DNA of 64,000 nt from Pseudomonas sp. R-28-1W-6 (GTDB lineage Bacteria > Pseudomonadota > Gammaproteobacteria > Pseudomonadales > Pseudomonadaceae). The stretch spans positions 1-64,000 of the forward strand of contig NZ_WELK01000001.1 in NCBI RefSeq assembly GCF_009799925.1. Direction: 5' to 3'. Position 1 is the first letter of the stretch. Each line of letters starts with the position of its first letter. Shown piece after piece: positions 27,388-37,482 of this stretch. A model generated the notes under the pieces. It searched no databases. It saw nothing but the letters and a program-made list of their open reading frames with translations, and had not been told where the DNA came from. The position numbers were made by a program, and so were the translations under genes.

Positions 27388-28091
27388 ACATCTTCAACTG
27401 GATCCGCCGCGACACCCCGCAACTGAGCGCAGCCCAGCAACAGCGCCTGGCCGCGCTGCCGGCGGCCGCGGCCCTGAGCGATGCGCCCCTGGCCAGGCAG
27501 CGCCTGGTGGTGCTCGACCTGGAAACCAGCGGCCTCAACCTGCAGCGCGACCAGCTGCTGGCGATCGGCGCGGTGGTGATCGAAGGCGGCGCCATCGACT
27601 TCAGCCAGCAGTTCGAATGCACCCTGCACCGCGCCGGGCACAAGGCCAGCGCCAGCACCCTGATCCACGGCATCGCGCCCAGCGCCATCGCCGCCGGCAC
27701 CGACCCGGTCGAGGCGCTGCTGGCCTTCATGGAGTTCCTCGGCGACAGCCCGCTGCTGGCCTTCCACGCCGGCTTCGACCAGCACATGCTGGCCCGCGCC
27801 CTGCGCGAGAGCCTCGGCTACCGCCTGCGCCACGCCTTCCTCGATGTCGCCGAACTGGCACCGCTGCTGTGCCCGCAGCTGACCCTGCGCCGCGCCGGGC
27901 TGGACGACTGGCTGGCGCACTTCCACCTGCAAGCCGCCGAACGCCACAATGCCAGCGCCGATGCCCTGGCCACCGCCGAACTGGCGCTGATCCTGTTCAG
28001 CAAGGCGCGCCAGCAGCAGCTCGACAGCCTGCTGGCCCTCGACCAGCGCCTGCAGGGCTGGCGCCGCCGCCAGCGCATGCCGGCGATCTAG
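27384..28091 (+). CDS. DnaQ-type 3'-5' exonuclease
   Basis: A 235-residue protein with a DEDD-family exonuclease domain related to the DNA polymerase III epsilon subunit. Motif I is VVLDLETSG, giving Asp45 and Glu47. Motif III is HNASAD (HxAxxD), the DEDDh form. The N-terminal 40 residues are not part of the domain. It is translationally coupled to the cNMP/CBS/DUF294 gene (ATGA overlap), a pairing that recurs in Pseudomonas. It is not the replicative DnaQ, as it lacks the C-terminal polymerase-binding part. Confidence 0.9.
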   Translation: MNIFNWIRRDTPQLSAAQQQRLAALPAAAALSDAPLARQRLVVLDLETSGLNLQRDQLLAIGAVVIEGGAIDFSQQFECTLHRAGHKASASTLIHGIAPSAIAAGTDPVEALLAFMEFLGDSPLLAFHAGFDQHMLARALRESLGYRLRHAFLDVAELAPLLCPQLTLRRAGLDDWLAHFHLQAAERHNASADALATAELALILFSKARQQQLDSLLALDQRLQGWRRRQRMPAI

Positions 28092-28183
28092 GCCGCAACA
28101 CCCGCCTCTGGCCGGCCGCGCAGATTGCATTGCCCGGCACGAGCTGAGAGGCTCATGCGTACAGCCTGCCCAAGGAGCCGACC

Positions 28184-28807
28184 ATGAGTACCATGACCCT
28201 GTTTCACTCGCCCACCTCGCCCTTCGTGCGCAAGGTCCTGGTGCTGCTGCACGAGACCGGCCAGACCGACCGCGTGGCCCTGCAGCCCGCCCAGCTCAGC
28301 CCGCTCAGCCCGGATGCCGGGGTGCTCGAAAGCAACCCGGCCGGCAAGATTCCCGCCCTGCGCCTGGCCGATGGCACGGTGCTGCACGACAGCCGGGTGA
28401 TCCTCGACTACCTCGACCAGCAGCATGTCGGCGACCCGCTGATTCCGCCCGGCGGCCACGCCCGCTGGCGGCGCCTGACCCTGGCCTCGCTGGCCGATGC
28501 GGTGCTCGATGCCGCCGTGCTGATCCGCTACGAGACCTTCCTGCGCCCGGCGGACAAGCGCTGGGATGCCTGGATTGCCGCGCAGCAGGAGAAGATCGAG
28601 CGGGCCCTGGCCAGCTTCGAGCGGGAAGCCATCGCCGAACTGAGCAGCCACTTCGACATCGCCGCCCTCAGCCTGGCCTGCGCCCTTGGCTACCTCGACC
28701 TGCGCCAGCCCGAACTGGACTGGCGCCAGCGCTACCCGGGGCTGGCCGCCTGGTACGCCGACGTCAGCCAGCGGCCGTCGATGCGGGCGACCGAACCGGC
28801 GGCCTGA
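28184..28807 (+). CDS. Glutathione S-transferase family protein
   Basis: A 207-residue GST. The N-terminal thioredoxin-like domain starts MTLFHSPTSPFVRKVLVLLH, with a Ser in the catalytic position. NPAGKIPALRLADGTVLHDS includes the cis-Pro and glutathione gamma-glutamyl contact. The C-terminal domain is helical. AAGGAG precedes the ATG by about 6 bases. Substrate unknown. Confidence 0.92.
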   Translation: MSTMTLFHSPTSPFVRKVLVLLHETGQTDRVALQPAQLSPLSPDAGVLESNPAGKIPALRLADGTVLHDSRVILDYLDQQHVGDPLIPPGGHARWRRLTLASLADAVLDAAVLIRYETFLRPADKRWDAWIAAQQEKIERALASFEREAIAELSSHFDIAALSLACALGYLDLRQPELDWRQRYPGLAAWYADVSQRPSMRATEPAA

Positions 28808-28897
28808 ACGCCGGGGCGCGCCGCGGAAACAGGCCGGCGATGCGCCGCGCCAGCAGGTGCCCCTGGCGCGCCTCCTCGCGCAGGCCGAGATGCCCGC

Positions 28898-29203
28898 TCA
28901 TCGCACGTACCACAGGCGGAAGAAGCCGGCCGCCAGCAGCAGGGCGACCTGGGCCAGGCCCGCACACAGTTGCAGGAAGGACTGCACATGGGCATTGGCG
29001 GCGGCGCCGGGGATACCGGTCAGCTCGCTCCAGAAGGCCTCCGGCAACAACGCCAGGGCCAGGCTGGCCATCGGCTTGCCGCTCAGGTCGAGGCCGTGGA
29101 TCAGGTCGAACTGGCCGAAGAACATCAGGCCGATCAGGAGCACCCCGGCCACCACCAGGCCGAGGGCGAAACAGGCGGAAAACTGCATCAGTAAACGGAT
29201 CAT
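28898..29203 (-). CDS. Small hydrophobic membrane protein
   Basis: A 101-residue protein I cannot assign to a family. It has a hydrophobic N-terminal segment (residues 5-28, ACFALGLVVAGVLLIGLMFF) and a second one at residues 78-98, so it is probably an inner-membrane protein with two spans. AAGGAG lies upstream of the ATG at 29203 (CTCCTTGGAG region). It is on the same strand as creD, 117 nt after it, with a GTAGGGTG repeat between. Confidence 0.65.
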   Translation of the reverse strand: MIRLLMQFSACFALGLVVAGVLLIGLMFFGQFDLIHGLDLSGKPMASLALALLPEAFWSELTGIPGAAANAHVQSFLQLCAGLAQVALLLAAGFFRLWYVR

Positions 29204-29276
29204 CGTGAACTCCTTGGAGCCTGGTACCGGTCTTGTTGTGGCATCGGCAGAGGGCGCCTCTGGTCATCGCCCAGGG

Positions 29277-29322
29277 CGCACCGGGCCGGGCGCGGAACTC
29301 TTGGTGCGCACGGCGCACCCTA
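29277..29322. repeat. GTAGGGTG-family repeat after creD
   Basis: GGCGCACCGG at the left and GTGCGCACGGCGCACCCTAC at the right; only the right arm carries the full core, so the unit is degenerate. Confidence 0.65.
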
Positions 29323-30684
29323 CGAGAGATCCGCGCCAGGTTCTTGGAGGGCGGCAGGCTTGCCAATGCCGTACCAGTCCAGCTTGCGGGTCAGCACCAT
29401 CACGCTGGCGAGCAGCCCGAAGACCAGCAGCGAGCCCATCAGCAGGGCGTAGTCCTCGGCGCTGAGCAGGGCGTAGAGCATTGCGTACAGCGCCGCCAGG
29501 CCGGCGGTGAAACCGGCGCCGCGCAGCCAGCTGTGCAGCACGTGGCTGACGTAGAAGCCGATCAGCAGCACGCAGGCCGTGGCGGCCAGGGCGTAGGCCC
29601 GGGCGAAGTCCAGGTGCTCGGCCAGCGACAGCAGCAACAGGTAGAAGAACGCCAGCGACAGGCCGACCAGGCCGTACTGCACCGGGTGCACGGCCAGGCG
29701 CTTGAGCACCTCGAAGAGGAAGAAGCCGGCGAAGGTCAGGGCGATGAACAGCAGGGCGTACTTGATCGCCCGGTCGCTCTTCAGGTACTGGTCCACCGGG
29801 TCGACGAAGCTGACGCCGAAATGGCGCCCCTGGAAGGCCTGGCACTCGCCGCCGCCCACGCAGTCGGCGAGGGCCTCCTCCAGGTTGGTGGCGAAGAAGC
29901 TGGTCTGCCAGCTCGCGCTGAAACCGTCCTGGCGGATCTCGCGCTCGCTCGGCAGGTACTCGCCGACGAAGCTCGGGTGCGGCCAGTCGGCCTTGAGCTC
30001 GACCCGGCTGTCGCGCCCGACCGGGGTCACGTCGAGCTGGCCGGTGCCCTGCAGCAGCAGGTCGAAGGCATATTCCAGGCGCTGCGCCTTGGCCGGGTCG
30101 AGGGCCGGCAGCGGTGCATGCACGCCGGCGCCGAGCAGGCTGTCGGCGCTGCCCGGCTGGAAGGCCAGGGTCTGGCCGTTGAGCTGCAGCTTGAGGTCGT
30201 TCTTGATGCCGCGGATATCGCTGATGCCGACGGCGAGGAACGGCGCCTCGAAGCGGTAGTCGGCGAAGTCTTCGCTGATGCCGAACTGTGCCGGCAGCTC
30301 GAAATGGCCGCCGATGCGATTGTTGCTGTGGTACAGGCGCGCCTGGTAGATGCCGCGGGCCCGCAGTTCGGTGGTGACCTCGCCGCCCATGACGAAGCGC
30401 TCGGGCAGGAAGTACAGGCGCCCGCGCTCCTCGCTTTCCTCCAGGTAGCGCTGGCCGGTCTTGGCGTGGGTCTTCCACTGGCGCAGGGTCTTGCGGTACG
30501 GCTGCACCAGCAGCGGGCCGGTCAGTTGCTGGTTGTAGCTGGAGCTGCGGGCGATGTCCTGCAGCACCTCGTCGCGCAGGCCCTGCCGCTCCTCGATCAT
30601 GCCGTCGATCATGACGATGGGGATCATCAGCAGGATGATCAGCAGGGCGATCAGCCCCAGCTTGATGGCAAGGCTTCGGTTCAT
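29320..30684 (-). CDS. creD: Inner membrane protein CreD
   Basis: A 454-residue CreD-family inner-membrane protein. It has an N-terminal membrane anchor (KLGLIALLIILLMIPIVMID), a large periplasmic domain (about residues 40-300), and five to six membrane spans in the C-terminal 150 residues. CreD is the best-known target of CreBC and affects envelope integrity and beta-lactam response. The start at 30684 (MNRSLAIKLG) fits the family; the frame is open for 129 codons further up through the REP pair, which is not coding. A CBS-domain gene and a REP pair separate it from creC, so it may have its own promoter. I saw no clear TTCAC-N6-TTCAC CreB site. Confidence 0.93.
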   Translation of the reverse strand: MNRSLAIKLGLIALLIILLMIPIVMIDGMIEERQGLRDEVLQDIARSSSYNQQLTGPLLVQPYRKTLRQWKTHAKTGQRYLEESEERGRLYFLPERFVMGGEVTTELRARGIYQARLYHSNNRIGGHFELPAQFGISEDFADYRFEAPFLAVGISDIRGIKNDLKLQLNGQTLAFQPGSADSLLGAGVHAPLPALDPAKAQRLEYAFDLLLQGTGQLDVTPVGRDSRVELKADWPHPSFVGEYLPSEREIRQDGFSASWQTSFFATNLEEALADCVGGGECQAFQGRHFGVSFVDPVDQYLKSDRAIKYALLFIALTFAGFFLFEVLKRLAVHPVQYGLVGLSLAFFYLLLLSLAEHLDFARAYALAATACVLLIGFYVSHVLHSWLRGAGFTAGLAALYAMLYALLSAEDYALLMGSLLVFGLLASVMVLTRKLDWYGIGKPAALQEPGADLS

Positions 30685-30804
30685 GGTGGGACTCTCCGGG
30701 GGTGAATGTGGGGGAGAGTCTGGTGTGCGTCTGTGGCGCGCGAATGCGGCGAAAATGGAGAACGTGTGGAGTTTGTGTGGTGCGCTGGAGGCTGTCGGGA
30801 CTTC

Positions 30805-30870
30805 TGTGGGAGCGGCTTCAGCCGCGATGCTCTTGGGGTGAAGGACATCGCGGCTGAAGCCGCTCCGACA
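30805..30870. repeat. REP pair of the Pseudomonas GTGGGAGCGGCTTC type
   Basis: GTGGGAGCGGCTTCAGCCGC (from 30806) and its near-perfect inverse CGGCTGAAGCCGCTCC (to about 30868) face each other across an 18-nt spacer. Each arm is itself a hairpin (GCGGCTTCAGCCGC). This is a typical BIME-like REP doublet, in the gap between creD and the CBS gene. Confidence 0.9.
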
Positions 30871-30911
30871 ACAGCAGACCCGGCTGACGGCCAGCCGGCA
30901 GCAGATCCGGC

Positions 30912-31346
30912 TTACTCGCCGCGGATGTACTGCTCCAGCTGCTGGATCAGGCTGGCCTGCTCGGCGATGGTCTGCTTGACCAGATCGCCGATCGACAGCA
31001 GGCCGATCAGCTCGCCCTCGGCCAGCACCGGCAGGTGGCGCAGATGGCGGTCGGTCATCAGCTGCATGCACTGCTGGGTGGTATGCCGCGGGCCGACGGT
31101 GATCACGTCGGCGGTCATGATCTCGCGCACCTTGGCGCTGAAGGCCGAACGCTCCAGCAGCGCCACCTTGCGCGCATAGTCGCGCTCGCTGACGATCCCG
31201 GCCAGGCGGCCGTTCTCCAGCACCACCAGGGCGCCGATGCCCTTTTCCGCCATCAGTTGCATGGCCTCGAGCACCGAGTCGTCGGGCGCGACGCTGTAGA
31301 CGAGGGCATGCGGCTTGGATCTGAGGATTTCGGCAACGGATTTCAT
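30912..31346 (-). CDS. Stand-alone CBS-pair protein
   Basis: A 144-residue protein made almost entirely of two CBS domains (about residues 8-62 and 72-128). GIGALVVLENGRLAGIVSER and LRHLPVLAEGELIGLLSIGD are the conserved ends of each domain. CBS pairs bind adenine nucleotides and act as energy sensors. It sits between creC and creD on the same strand, 114 nt after creC and 227 nt before creD. Regulation with the cre genes is inference from position. Confidence 0.9.
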   Translation of the reverse strand: MKSVAEILRSKPHALVYSVAPDDSVLEAMQLMAEKGIGALVVLENGRLAGIVSERDYARKVALLERSAFSAKVREIMTADVITVGPRHTTQQCMQLMTDRHLRHLPVLAEGELIGLLSIGDLVKQTIAEQASLIQQLEQYIRGE

Positions 31347-31460
31347 GCGGTTCGTGCTCCCTGGGCTTTAGCTAGATGTTGTAGCAGAGCCGGCGCCATT
31401 CAACGACCCCCATCGGCCACCAGGGGCTCGCCGAGTGATCCCGGCGACGCTTTGCCGCGG

Positions 31461-32885
31461 CTAGGCCGGCGGCAGCAGCAGGCTCACGACCACCCCGCCG
31501 TCGGCATTGCCGACGTGCAGTTCGCCGCCGTGCAGCTGGGCCACTTCCTGCACGAAGTTGAGCCCCAGGCCGGTGCTCTTGCGCCCGCTGGCCGGGCGCG
31601 GCAGCGAGTAGAAGCGCTCGGTCAGGCGTGCCAGCGCGTACTCGGGAATGGCCGGGCCCTGGTTGTACAGGCGCAGCGCCAGGTGGCCGTCCTGCATTTC
31701 GGCGCGAAACTGCAGCAGGCCGCCGGGCGGGGTGAAGTCGAGGGCGTTATCCAGCAGGTTGGCGATGGCCTGGCGCAGCAGGAACCGCTCGCCGCTGACC
31801 GCCAGCCCGGCGGCGATGCGGTTGTCCAGGCGCAGGCCGGCCGCCTCGATGCGCGCCGCCTGGCCGCGCAGCAGCTCCTCGACCAGCTCGCGCAGGGCCA
31901 CGGGCACGCGCTCCTCCAGGCCCTGGCGCTGTTCGACCAGGGCCAGGTTGAGCAGGCGCTCGATCAGTTGCTGCAGGCGCGCGCCCTCGCTGGCGATATT
32001 GGCCACGAAACGCTGGCGCTGCTCGGCCGGCATCTCGCCCTCGAGCAGCTCGGCAGCGCCGCGGATGGCCGCCAGCGGGCTCTTCAGCTCGTGGGTCAGG
32101 GTATGCACGTACTGCTCGACATAGGCCTTGCCCTCCAGCTCGGTGCGCATCTTCTGCACCGCGCTGGCCAGCTGGGTCAGCTCGCCGCCGCGCAGCGCCG
32201 GCAGCTCGGCGCGCTGGCCCTGGCTGACCGCCTGGGCGTAGCGGGTGAGCTTGCGCAGCGAGCCGCTGAGCCACCAGGACAGCACCCCGCCGATCAGCAG
32301 GCCGAGGCCGATCAGGCCGGCGCCGAGCCAGCCGAGGCGGCGCTGCGAACGCTCGATATAGGGCTGCAGCGACTTGTTCGGCTTGGCCACCGAGACCACG
32401 CCGATGATCCGCTCGCCGTCGCGGATCGGCGCGGCCACGTACATCACCGAGCTGTCCTCGTCGGCCGGGTCCTCGCGGGTCGAGCGGGCACCGTACTGGC
32501 CGCGCAGGGTCAGGTAGACATCGTTCCAGCGCGAGTAGTCCTGGCCCAGGGCCGCGCCGCTGGAGTCGAGCAGGACAATGCCGCGGGCGTCGGTGACATA
32601 GATGCGGTGATTGACCGCGCTCTTCTCCACGCCCCAGATCTGCGCCTGCGGCTGGCGCTGGCCGTAGGCCTTGAGCAGCGCGGGCAGGCGGCTCTGCGCC
32701 AGGCTGCCGGCCTTGACCTCGTCACGCAGGATCTCGGCCAGCAGGTTGGCGGTGTCGACCAGGGTTTCCTCGGTGCTCTGGCGCACGCCGGGACGGATCT
32801 CGTCCATCACCGTGCTCAGCACGAACCAGCCGGCCAGGCCGACGAAGAGGAAATACACCAGGAAGATCCGTGCGCCGAGCGGCAT
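31461..32885 (-). CDS. creC: Sensor histidine kinase CreC
   Basis: A 474-residue membrane sensor kinase. Two spans (about residues 9-31 and 185-205) enclose a periplasmic sensor domain; a HAMP linker follows. The dimerisation segment THELKSPLAAIRG carries the phosphorylated His near residue 265. The ATPase domain ends with GRKSTGLGLNFVQEVAQLHG. The start ATG at 32885 overlaps the creB stop (ATGA). The frame is open far upstream but in the wrong phase for creB. Identity as CreC rests on pairing with creB and on creD downstream. Confidence 0.93.
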   Translation of the reverse strand: MPLGARIFLVYFLFVGLAGWFVLSTVMDEIRPGVRQSTEETLVDTANLLAEILRDEVKAGSLAQSRLPALLKAYGQRQPQAQIWGVEKSAVNHRIYVTDARGIVLLDSSGAALGQDYSRWNDVYLTLRGQYGARSTREDPADEDSSVMYVAAPIRDGERIIGVVSVAKPNKSLQPYIERSQRRLGWLGAGLIGLGLLIGGVLSWWLSGSLRKLTRYAQAVSQGQRAELPALRGGELTQLASAVQKMRTELEGKAYVEQYVHTLTHELKSPLAAIRGAAELLEGEMPAEQRQRFVANIASEGARLQQLIERLLNLALVEQRQGLEERVPVALRELVEELLRGQAARIEAAGLRLDNRIAAGLAVSGERFLLRQAIANLLDNALDFTPPGGLLQFRAEMQDGHLALRLYNQGPAIPEYALARLTERFYSLPRPASGRKSTGLGLNFVQEVAQLHGGELHVGNADGGVVVSLLLPPA

Positions 32886-33565
32886 CAGACCAGCCTCAGG
32901 CTGTAGCCCAGCCCGCGATGGGTCTGGATCGGCTCGGCATCGGCGGCCACCTGGCGCAGCTTGGCGCGCAGGCTCTTGATATGACTGTCGATGTTGCGCT
33001 CGTAGCCGGCATCCGCCGCCACGCCGACGCCATCGAGCAGTTGCTCGCGGGAGAACACCCGCTCCGGCTGGCCGAGCAGGGTCTGCAGCAGGCGGAACTC
33101 GTGGCGGGTCAGGCCGAGCAACTGGCCGTGGTAGTGGATCTGTACCCGTTCGGCATCCAATAGGAACGGACCGTTCGCAGCCGCGACCGGGACGGTCACG
33201 CGCGGTGCCATGCGCTTGAGGATGGCCTTGACCCGCGCCGCCACCTCGCGCGGGCTGAACGGCTTGACCACATAGTCGTCGGCGCCGATCTCCAGGCCGA
33301 CCACCCGATCGATCTCGGCGTCGCGCGCGGTGAGGAAGATCACCGGCACCTCGGAGAAGCGCCGCAAGCGCTTGCAGGCCTCGAAGCCGCTGATGTCGGG
33401 CAGGCCGACATCGAGGATCAGCAGATCCGCCGGGCTGCGCTGCTGCAGCGCCAGGGCCGCCTCGGCCAGTTGCAGCCAGGTGGTCGCATAGCCCTCGGCC
33501 TGCAGGGCATAGATGAGGGTATCGGCGATCGCCGCTTCGTCTTCGACTATCAGGATATGCGACAT
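32885..33565 (-). CDS. creB: Response regulator CreB
   Basis: A 226-residue OmpR-type response regulator. The receiver domain has the acidic pair in IVEDE (residues 8-9), phospho-acceptor Asp52 in LILDVGLPD, and Lys in YVVKPFSP. The C-terminal winged helix ends RNIDSHIKSLRAKLRQ and GLGYSLRLV. The ATG at 33565 (MSHILIVEDE) is preferred over an upstream one 54 nt away. With creC and creD it forms the CreBC system, which responds to carbon source and, in Pseudomonas, to beta-lactam stress. Confidence 0.94.
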   Translation of the reverse strand: MSHILIVEDEAAIADTLIYALQAEGYATTWLQLAEAALALQQRSPADLLILDVGLPDISGFEACKRLRRFSEVPVIFLTARDAEIDRVVGLEIGADDYVVKPFSPREVAARVKAILKRMAPRVTVPVAAANGPFLLDAERVQIHYHGQLLGLTRHEFRLLQTLLGQPERVFSREQLLDGVGVAADAGYERNIDSHIKSLRAKLRQVAADAEPIQTHRGLGYSLRLV

Positions 33566-33639
33566 GGCGTCCGTGCGGGCAAGGGCTGTAGGCGGCAACG
33601 GTGCCGCAGCGCCGCGCACAGGTCAATCCGCCACGCGCG

Positions 33640-34929
33640 TCAGTCGAAGTACGAGCCCTTGCGCGCCGGGATGCCCGACCAGAGTTCCTCGATGTGCTTG
33701 AAGCCCCAGTCCTCGGCCGACTCGCGCCCGACTATCTTGTCGCGGCCGGCCAGCTTGGCCAGGTCGAGCACTTCCTGGGCGATCGGCACCTTCGAGCGGG
33801 CGGAGAAGAACACCTTGACCCGCGGCGTCAGCAGCGACTTCTCGTGCTGTTCCATGACCACCCCGAGGCGGCCGCTTTCCAGGCGCACCAGGGCGCCGAC
33901 CGGGTAGATGCCAACCGACTTGACGAAGGCCTGGAACAGCTTGTCGTCGAAGTGGCCCTTCCACTCGGCCATCTTGCGGATCGCCTCGGCCGGGTCCCAG
34001 CCCTGCTTGTACGGGCGGTCCGAGGTGATGGCGTCGTACACGTCGCAGATCGCGCCCATGCGCGCGAACAGGCTGATCTGCTCGCCGAGCAGGCGATGCG
34101 GGTAGCCGCTGCCGTCGTACTTCTCGTGGTGGTGCAGGCACACGTCGAGCACCAGCGCGCTGACCTGCGGGATGTCGCGCAGCATGCGCCCGCCGGCCTC
34201 GGGGTGGCCGCGCATGGTGGCGAACTCGGCGTCGGTGAGCTTGCCCGGCTTGTTGAGGATGGCATCGGCAATCGCCATCTTGCCGATGTCGTGCAGCAGC
34301 CCGGCCATGCCCGCCTCGCGCACCTGCTCCTCGGCCAGGCCAAGCTGGCGGGCCAGGGCGATCATCAGCGCGCACACCGCCACCGAGTGCATGTAGGTGT
34401 ATTCGTCGCTGGTCTTCAGCCGCGCCAGGCTGATCAGCGCATCGGGGTGGCGCAGCACCGAGTCGGCGATTTCCTCGACCAGCCCACCGGCATTGGCCAG
34501 CGTCACCGCCTGGCCCATGCGCGCGTCGCGGAACATCTCGACCACCGCCGCCTTGGACTGCGCGCACAGGCGCAGGGCGCGCGACACTTCCTGCGCCAGG
34601 TCGACCCGCGCCGGGGCGGTCATGCTCTCCACGGCCAGCAGGCGCGCCTCGGTTTCCGCCGCGACCTCGGCCACCGTGCGGCTGGGCTGGCCGGGCGCCA
34701 CGTCGACCCCGCGGCTGACGTCGATCCACACCTCGCCGATCTCGCTGGCGTGGATGCGCAGCAGGTCGCGGTCGTTGTCGAGCAGGAAGCGGCCCTTCCA
34801 GAACGGGTGATCCATCCATGAGCCGCAGAATTCGTGGATATACATGCCGAGGCACAACTCGGAGACCGCAATACGCTTAAGCACGCTGGACGCTGACCGC
34901 AGGAAAGTAAAAGTGGCGGCCGCCATCAT
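33640..34929 (-). CDS. HD-GYP cyclic di-GMP phosphodiesterase (DUF3391)
   Basis: A 429-residue protein with an N-terminal DUF3391 domain (about residues 17-130) and a C-terminal HD-GYP domain (about 155-340). The metal-binding residues are visible: HD in LLHDIGK (213-214), HHHEKYDGSGYP (266-277) with an intact GYP, and DRPYK. It is therefore probably an active cyclic di-GMP hydrolase. Starts at 34929, 34926 or the GTG near 34884 are all possible; the last matches where the DUF3391 homology begins but lacks a ribosome binding site. Confidence 0.9.
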   Translation of the reverse strand: MMAAATFTFLRSASSVLKRIAVSELCLGMYIHEFCGSWMDHPFWKGRFLLDNDRDLLRIHASEIGEVWIDVSRGVDVAPGQPSRTVAEVAAETEARLLAVESMTAPARVDLAQEVSRALRLCAQSKAAVVEMFRDARMGQAVTLANAGGLVEEIADSVLRHPDALISLARLKTSDEYTYMHSVAVCALMIALARQLGLAEEQVREAGMAGLLHDIGKMAIADAILNKPGKLTDAEFATMRGHPEAGGRMLRDIPQVSALVLDVCLHHHEKYDGSGYPHRLLGEQISLFARMGAICDVYDAITSDRPYKQGWDPAEAIRKMAEWKGHFDDKLFQAFVKSVGIYPVGALVRLESGRLGVVMEQHEKSLLTPRVKVFFSARSKVPIAQEVLDLAKLAGRDKIVGRESAEDWGFKHIEELWSGIPARKGSYFD

Positions 34930-35037
34930 AGGCGATGGCTCCGGGTTAAGGGCAGGTTGAGATCAGCCGGGGCATGCACACAGCCGGTAGACGGACGGTT
35001 ATGATGGCGCCACTTCCCCTGGCGACCGGGACTTGCC

Positions 35038-35988
35038 ATGCGTCGACTGCTTCGTGCCGGCAGCATCCTCCTGCTGCTCCTGCTCAACACCCTGATCCTG
35101 ATCGGCCCGCTGCTGCTGATTGCCCTGCTCAAGCTGGCCGCGCCCAATCGGCGCCTGCGCAACCAGTGTTCGCGCGGGGTGATGTGGGTCGCCGAGACCT
35201 GGGCGGAAATCGACAAGCTGATCTTCGCCCTGCTCACCCCCACCGTCTGGGATATCCGCGGCGGCGAGGGGCTGAGTGCAGAACGTTCCTACCTGGTGGT
35301 GAGCAACCACCAGTCCTGGGTCGACATCCCGGCGCTGGTCCAGGCGTTCAACCGCAAGACGCCCTACTTCAAGTTCTTCCTCAAGCAGGAGCTGGTCTGG
35401 GTGCCGTTCCTCGGCCTGGCCTTCTGGGCGCTCGACTACCCCTTCATGAAGCGCTACTCCAAGGCCTACCTGGCCCGCAACCCGCACATGCAGGGCAAGG
35501 ACCTGGCGATCACCAAGGCCGCCTGCGAACGCTTCAAGGACCTGCCGGTGACCGTGGTCAACTTCCTGGAAGGCACCCGCTGCACCCCGCTCAAGCAGGC
35601 CCAGCAGGGCTCGCCCTACCAGCACCTGCTCAAGCCCAAGGCCGGCGGCGTGGCCTTCACCCTGGCCGCGCTCGGCCCGCAGCTGGATGCCCTGCTCGAC
35701 GTCACCCTGGTCTACCCTGGCAACCGCGCGCCCGGCTTCTGGGCGCTGATCAGCGGCCAGGTGGCGAAGATCATCGTCGACATCCAGACCCGCGAGCTGG
35801 ACCCGGCGCTGTGGGCCGGCGACTACCAGGGCGACGCCGAATTCCGCCAGTCGGTGCAGGCCTGGGTCAGCCAGCTGTGGCAGGACAAGGACGCCCGCAT
35901 CGGCCAGCTCAAGGCGCAGCTGCAGGCCCCGGGCGACGCACGGCAGGCTGCGGCGGATTTCCCGCGGGGCAGCGCCGGCGGCGCCTGA
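35038..35988 (+). CDS. PlsC-family acyltransferase (YihG-like)
   Basis: A 316-residue membrane-associated lysophospholipid-type acyltransferase. One N-terminal membrane segment (residues 8-32) is followed by the acyltransferase block I SNHQSWVD with His91 and Asp96. Block III is FLEGTR, near residue 178. It resembles E. coli YihG rather than the main PlsC. It is divergent from the HD-GYP gene and followed by dbpA 36 nt later. Acceptor lipid unknown. Confidence 0.88.
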   Translation: MRRLLRAGSILLLLLLNTLILIGPLLLIALLKLAAPNRRLRNQCSRGVMWVAETWAEIDKLIFALLTPTVWDIRGGEGLSAERSYLVVSNHQSWVDIPALVQAFNRKTPYFKFFLKQELVWVPFLGLAFWALDYPFMKRYSKAYLARNPHMQGKDLAITKAACERFKDLPVTVVNFLEGTRCTPLKQAQQGSPYQHLLKPKAGGVAFTLAALGPQLDALLDVTLVYPGNRAPGFWALISGQVAKIIVDIQTRELDPALWAGDYQGDAEFRQSVQAWVSQLWQDKDARIGQLKAQLQAPGDARQAAADFPRGSAGGA

Positions 35989-36024
35989 TACACTGCGCGG
36001 CATTCCTATTTGCAGGTCCCCGCC

Positions 36025-37401
<1,377 letters not shown>

Positions 37402-37482
37402 GAACCGGTCTAGGACAGCGCCGCGCGTGCCTCGATGGGCGGCACTGTGCCATCATCGAAGCCGATCGTCATGGAGGTCGTC

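Noticed and set aside
30684..30780. CreB-binding site before creD
   Set aside because: Only one TTCAC-like half-site was seen and the second does not lie at the required 6-nt distance.
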